Shown here: positions 7,064-9,587 of the stretch, one piece after another
Position numbering within the stretch: the stretch's first letter is position 1
How the letters are laid out: every line of letters begins with the position of its first letter
Source of the DNA: JAYZVT01 sp050248375
GTDB taxonomy: Bacteria > Pseudomonadota > Alphaproteobacteria > Rhizobiales > Methyloligellaceae
NCBI GenBank assembly: GCA_050248375.1
Contig: JBFWSL010000154.1
Coordinates: 1 to 9,587, forward strand
DNA: 9,587 nt
Reading direction: 5' to 3'
The notes under the pieces: model-generated
Databases searched by the model: none
What the model was told of the DNA's origin: nothing
Seen by the model: only the letters and a program-made list of their open reading frames with translations
Made by a program: the position numbers and the translations under genes

Positions 7064-7429
7064 TCAGGCCGTCCGCTTGATGAACAGCCAGGCGAAGGCG
7101 GCCGTTCCGGCGATGACCAGGACCGAGCCGGCGATGGCGATGAGCGGCGAGCCGCCGGAATGGGCCAGCGGGATGCCGGCCAGCATCACGGGCGCGCCGA
7201 TGGCCATGAAGAGGAAATGGAGGCGGGCGAGCGGAGATCCCTGGAGTTCCGGCCAGGCGCGGTAGATCAGGCCGAAGATCGCCATGCCGACCCAGCCCAC
7301 CAGATTCATGTGGGCGTGCACCGGAACATGGGTGTAGTCGGCCCGGGCGCCCATGACGAAACCGAGACACATGCCCAGTATCGCGTAAATCACGGCCATG
7401 AGGATGAACCAGCGATCGATGTTTTTCAT
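7064..7429 (-). CDS. Small four-helix membrane protein with heme-copper-oxidase-like HxH helix
   Basis: This 121-residue protein has four predicted membrane helices (about residues 7-27, 37-57, 70-88, 95-116). The segment H34-VPV-H38-A-H40-MNLVGW continuing to GLIYRAWP (53-60) resembles the helix of cbb3-type oxidase subunit I (CcoN) in which an HxH pair binds the two hemes. H71 and H90 are further membrane-edge histidines. Standalone proteins of this size and pattern are often labelled cytochrome c oxidase subunit I-like, with no firm function known to me. Heme or metal binding is inference. ATG 7429 has a GGGGGA Shine-Dalgarno (7434-7439) 5 bases away; extending upstream to 7498 adds an unlikely hydrophilic leader. 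The gene is inserted against the direction of ilvN and ilvC. It is unrelated in function to its neighbours as far as I can see. Confidence 0.8.
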   Translation of the reverse strand: MKNIDRWFILMAVIYAILGMCLGFVMGARADYTHVPVHAHMNLVGWVGMAIFGLIYRAWPELQGSPLARLHFLFMAIGAPVMLAGIPLAHSGGSPLIAIAGSVLVIAGTAAFAWLFIKRTA

Positions 7430-7469
7430 GAATATCCCCCAATTTCTCCGCCCGGAAATGTGGGCCGGG

Positions 7470-7498
7470 AACATAGAGGGAGACCTTCGGGGAGTCAC
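7470..7498 (-). promoter_or_regulatory. Candidate promoter for the small membrane-protein gene
   Basis: On the - strand, GTGACT (7498-7493, 4/6) is followed by a 17-base spacer and TATGTT (7475-7470, 4/6). It would start transcription about 35 bases before the ATG at 7429. No FNR-type TTGAT-N4-ATCAA box was seen, so oxygen control is not supported by a visible site. Confidence 0.35.
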
Positions 7499-7510
7499 GA
7501 AATAAGAAAT

Positions 7511-7603
7511 GGCGGAAATCCGCCTGTTCGCCAGGCGCGACAGGGTGTCCTGCCGTCGCTAATTGCTTGCTAATCGGAGTAACTACGGCCAAAAAGCGGG
7601 CCG
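7511..7603. promoter_or_regulatory. Palindrome-rich region upstream of ilvC (possible operator/leader)
   Basis: In the 237-base gap between two divergent starts I see several elements. GGCGG-AAAT-CCGCC spans 7511-7524. An imperfect hairpin pairs CCTGT (7523-7527) with ACAGG (7540-7544) and also CGC with GCG. A competing pair is CAGG (7541-7544) with CCTG (7549-7552). A direct repeat GCTAAT lies at 7558-7563 and 7569-7574, exactly 11 bases apart. CGGCC-N8-GGCCG spans 7586-7603. The same-face spacing of the direct repeat suggests a protein-binding site. I could not find a convincing -35/-10 pair for ilvC, so its transcription start is unknown. Confidence 0.35.
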
Positions 7604-7666
7604 AAACGTCTCAGTTCAAGTCCAAGAAGCCCATCCCGGGAGGATGCGCGTACAAGGGGGCAATCA

Positions 7667-8686
7667 ATGCGCGTTTATTATGATCGCGACGCCGATCTCA
7701 ACCTCATCAAGTCGAAGAAGGTGGCCGTCGTCGGCTACGGTTCGCAGGGCCATGCCCATGCGCTGAACCTGCGCGATTCCGGCGTCAAGGACGTGGTCGT
7801 GGCGCTGCGGGAGGGCTCCGGCTCGGCCAAGAAGGCGTCCGGCGAGAAGATCAAGGTGATGAGTGTCGCGGAGGCCGGCAAGTGGGCCGACGTGGTGATG
7901 ATGCTGACGCCCGACGAACTGCAGGCGGACATCTGGCGCGATCATCTCAAGGGCAACATGCGCCAGGGCACGGCGCTGTTCTTCGCGCACGGCCTCAACG
8001 TGCATTTCAACCTGATCGAGCCGCGTGCGGACATGGACGTGTGCATGGTGGCGCCGAAAGGTCCCGGCCATACGGTGCGCGCGGAGTACAAGCGCGGCGC
8101 CGGCGTCCCCTGCCTGATGGCCATCGCCCAGGACTCCACCGGCAACGCCCATGACCTGACGCTGTCATACGCTGCGGCCATCGGCGGCGGCCGCGCGGGC
8201 ATCATCGAGACCACCTTCCGCGAGGAATGCGAGACCGACCTGTTCGGCGAGCAGGCGGTGCTGTGCGGCGGCCTGGTCGAGCTGATGCGCAACGGCTTCG
8301 AGACGCTGGTGGAAGCCGGCTACGCGCCGGAGATGGCCTATTTCGAATGCATCCATGAGGTGAAGCTGATCGTGGACCTGATCTACGAAGGCGGCATCGC
8401 CAACATGAACTACTCGGTTTCCAACACGGCCGAGTATGGCGAGTACGTCTCGGGTCCGCGGGTGGTCAGCGGGGCCAGCAAGCAGGCCATGCGCGAGGTT
8501 CTGCGCGACATCCAGACCGGCAAGTTCACCAAGGACTGGATGCTGGAGAACCGCGTCAACCAGACCAGCTTCAAGGCCATGCGCGCCGCCTGCGAGACCC
8601 ATGCGGTCGAGGAAGTGGGCAAGCGCCTGCGCGGCATGATGCCGTGGATCGCCGAGCGCGCGCTGGTGGACAAGACCAGGAACTAG
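7667..8686 (+). CDS. ilvC: Ketol-acid reductoisomerase (class I)
   Basis: IlvC converts acetolactate or acetohydroxybutyrate to the dihydroxy acid by Mg-dependent isomerisation and NAD(P)H reduction, the step directly after IlvBN. At 339 residues it is a class I (short) enzyme. The Rossmann motif is GYGSQG (23-28). R48, S51 and S53 in the following loop are the pattern usually tied to NADPH preference. H108 and K131 are active-site residues. Metal ligands D191, E195, E227 and E231 are all present, and S252 matches the conserved substrate-binding serine. ATG 7667 has a strong AAGGGGG ribosome site (7654-7660) 6 bases upstream. An out-of-frame ATG at 7644 begins with the same ATGCGCGT octamer but sits directly against its GGAGG, so it is a poor start. 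ilvC is not in the ilvBN transcript by layout because a converging gene lies between. Confidence 0.97.
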   Translation: MRVYYDRDADLNLIKSKKVAVVGYGSQGHAHALNLRDSGVKDVVVALREGSGSAKKASGEKIKVMSVAEAGKWADVVMMLTPDELQADIWRDHLKGNMRQGTALFFAHGLNVHFNLIEPRADMDVCMVAPKGPGHTVRAEYKRGAGVPCLMAIAQDSTGNAHDLTLSYAAAIGGGRAGIIETTFREECETDLFGEQAVLCGGLVELMRNGFETLVEAGYAPEMAYFECIHEVKLIVDLIYEGGIANMNYSVSNTAEYGEYVSGPRVVSGASKQAMREVLRDIQTGKFTKDWMLENRVNQTSFKAMRAACETHAVEEVGKRLRGMMPWIAERALVDKTRN

Positions 8687-8711
8687 TCCGCCCGCGCATA
8701 TACCGAGGCGT

Positions 8712-8785
8712 GGATCCCCGGGGCGCTGGCCGGGGTTCCGGTTCTCCCTGGCGGGCTTCCATCTCGAAACCCCGGCTTCAGGGGT
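8712..8785 (+). other. Competing hairpins in the ilvC 3' region
   Basis: CCCCGG (8716-8721) pairs with CCGGGG (8730-8735), extended by GGA/TCC past a T-T mismatch (8712-8739). ACCCC (8769-8773) pairs with GGGGT (8781-8785). Alternatively CCGGGGTT (8730-8737) is perfectly complementary to AACCCCGG (8768-8775), which excludes both. None is followed by a T run, so these are not classic terminators; they may protect the ilvC 3' end. Confidence 0.4.
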
Positions 8786-8799
8786 CCATGGAAACAAAA

Positions 8800-8831
8800 A
8801 GAAAGGCGCGGGAGCGATCCCACGCCTTTCT
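8800..8831. terminator. Strong bidirectional intrinsic terminator
   Basis: AGAAAGGCG (8800-8808) pairs with CGCCTTTCT (8823-8831), and GGGA (8810-8813) with TCCC (8818-8821), around a GCGA loop, with a single C-A mismatch: 13 bp paired. Read on the - strand, the stem is followed by a T-rich tract from the AAACAAAAAG at 8792-8801, which makes it a strong terminator for the outer-membrane protein gene ending at 8858. Read on the + strand only CCTTTCT follows, a weaker stop for ilvC. Confidence 0.85.
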
Positions 8832-8857
8832 CCGTCTGGGGGAGGGTGGAGGAGCCG

Positions 8858-9484
8858 CTAGTAGCGCGGTCCGCCGAAGTGATAGGTCAGCCGCGCGCGC
8901 ACGACGGTGAAGTCGAGATCGTCCTGGGCGAATGCGTTCACCTGGTTGTCGTCGTCGAAGGCGTAATACAGGGCCTCGACGCCGGCGCTGATGTTGTCGG
9001 CCAGCTTGAACTCCAGGCCGCCGCCGCCCGCGAAGCCCACTTCCGACTGGCTGTCGGTGAAGACGGCGCCGGCGGGCGTCACGAAGGTCTGGTCGGCATC
9101 GATGAAGGCCACGCCTGCGGTGCCGTAGAGCAGGGCGCGCGGACCGAGAGCCAGGCCGAGACGGCCGCGGATGCTGGCCAGGTAGTCGATGCGGTCGGCA
9201 AAGCTGATATCGCCTTCGATGCCGTAGACGACATTGCCCGGCTGCCAGTTGTACCCAAGGTGTGCGCCGCCGATGAAATCGTCATCGCCATCGACCACGC
9301 CACCGAGATGGCCGCCGAGATACCAGCCCGCCCAGCTCGGCGCCGGCTTGGAGACCGGAGCGGCCGCGGGCTTGTAGGTGTATTTGGGTCCGCCCAGATC
9401 GGCGGCCTGCGCAGCGCCCAGCGGCAAAGCCACCGCGGCGGCGGCGGCAAGCATCGTCATGCTTTTCGGAAGGATCCCCGTCAT
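8858..9484 (-). CDS. Outer-membrane beta-barrel protein (Omp25/Omp31-like)
   Basis: This 208-residue protein has a clear signal peptide: K7, a hydrophobic Ala/Leu core (about 10-25) and cleavage after AQA (25-27). A Pro/Lys/Ala-rich linker (about 33-48) then leads to WAGWYLGGHLGG, the first strand typical of alphaproteobacterial Omp25/Omp31/RopB-type small barrels (OMP_b-brl family). Alternating hydrophobic strands and Gly-rich turns continue to the C-terminus (VRARLTYHF), with F followed by GGPRY rather than ending the protein. Size suits an eight-stranded barrel. Such proteins are abundant surface proteins; a precise role cannot be assigned. ATG 9484 has GGGAG (9492-9496) 7 bases upstream. 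An in-frame ATG eight codons later would shorten the signal peptide. A likely general-stress promoter precedes it, and a strong terminator follows it. Confidence 0.88.
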   Translation of the reverse strand: MTGILPKSMTMLAAAAAVALPLGAAQAADLGGPKYTYKPAAAPVSKPAPSWAGWYLGGHLGGVVDGDDDFIGGAHLGYNWQPGNVVYGIEGDISFADRIDYLASIRGRLGLALGPRALLYGTAGVAFIDADQTFVTPAGAVFTDSQSEVGFAGGGGLEFKLADNISAGVEALYYAFDDDNQVNAFAQDDLDFTVVRARLTYHFGGPRY

Positions 9485-9555
9485 GTCAGAACTCCCACTT
9501 GTTCTTGTTGCCTCATCCCGTAAGTGCGGTGCGAACGAGCAACTCCTGGCCCGAT

Positions 9556-9580
9556 AACGCCGCGCCGCCCAAAAGGTTCC
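9556..9580 (-). promoter_or_regulatory. EcfG-type general stress promoter (GGAAC-N16-CGTT)
   Basis: On the - strand GGAAC (9580-9576) is followed by 16 bases and CGTT (9559-9556). This matches exactly the known consensus for alphaproteobacterial general stress sigma factors (EcfG, RpoE2, SigT: GGAAC-N16/17-CGTT). It points at the outer-membrane protein gene and would give a leader of roughly 60-65 bases. No other GGAAC in the window has CGTT at the right distance. Confidence 0.65.
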
Positions 9581-9587
9581 AAGCTGC

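Noticed and set aside
1..9587. tRNA, rRNA, CRISPR, insertion sequence, phage or toxin-antitoxin features
   Set aside because: No repeats, cloverleaf-like sequence, transposase motifs or paired small toxin genes were seen; nearly all DNA is accounted for by conserved housekeeping genes.

Overview
The window is a GC-rich chromosomal segment from an alphaproteobacterium. Gene content, protein sequences and order (hflC, DUF2065, Do-type protease, serB, miaA, ilvB, ilvN, ilvC) suggest a Rhodospirillales-like lineage, but the order-level placement is inference. It is compact housekeeping DNA. I see no rRNA, tRNA, CRISPR, insertion sequence, integrase or phage gene, and no compositional sign of transfer.

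Left part (1-2664, + strand): a membrane-proteostasis block. It starts inside hflC (regulator of the FtsH protease), runs through a 61-residue DUF2065 membrane protein whose start overlaps the hflC stop, and ends with a 501-residue periplasmic Do-family serine protease (DegP/MucD type) that has its own likely promoter and a leader hairpin.

Middle part (2661-4546): serB (phosphoserine phosphatase, - strand) converges on the protease gene, the two overlapping through their stop codons. serB diverges from miaA (tRNA dimethylallyltransferase, + strand) across a 62-base spacer.

Right part (4547-8686): branched-chain amino acid synthesis. ilvB and ilvN encode the large and small subunits of acetolactate synthase, and ilvC encodes ketol-acid reductoisomerase, the next enzyme for valine, leucine and isoleucine. 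A good sigma70-like promoter lies just after miaA. It is followed by a short leader with a GC-rich hairpin and a broken U tract, so premature termination before ilvB is plausible, although no Ile/Leu/Val-rich leader peptide is visible. ilvN and ilvC are separated by a small - strand gene for a four-helix membrane protein with a heme-copper-oxidase-like HxH helix. The ~240-base divergent region before ilvC is rich in small palindromes.

Far right (8687-9587): an ilvC 3' region with competing hairpins, a strong bidirectional terminator, and a - strand gene for an Omp25/Omp31-like outer-membrane beta-barrel. Upstream of that gene is GGAAC-N16-CGTT, an exact match to the alphaproteobacterial general-stress (EcfG-type) promoter consensus.

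Nothing here looks like a novel multi-gene system. The points most worth checking are the stress-type promoter on the porin-like gene, the mini heme-copper-like protein, the ilvBN leader, and the Glu in place of the usual Asp in the IlvB thiamine-diphosphate motif.
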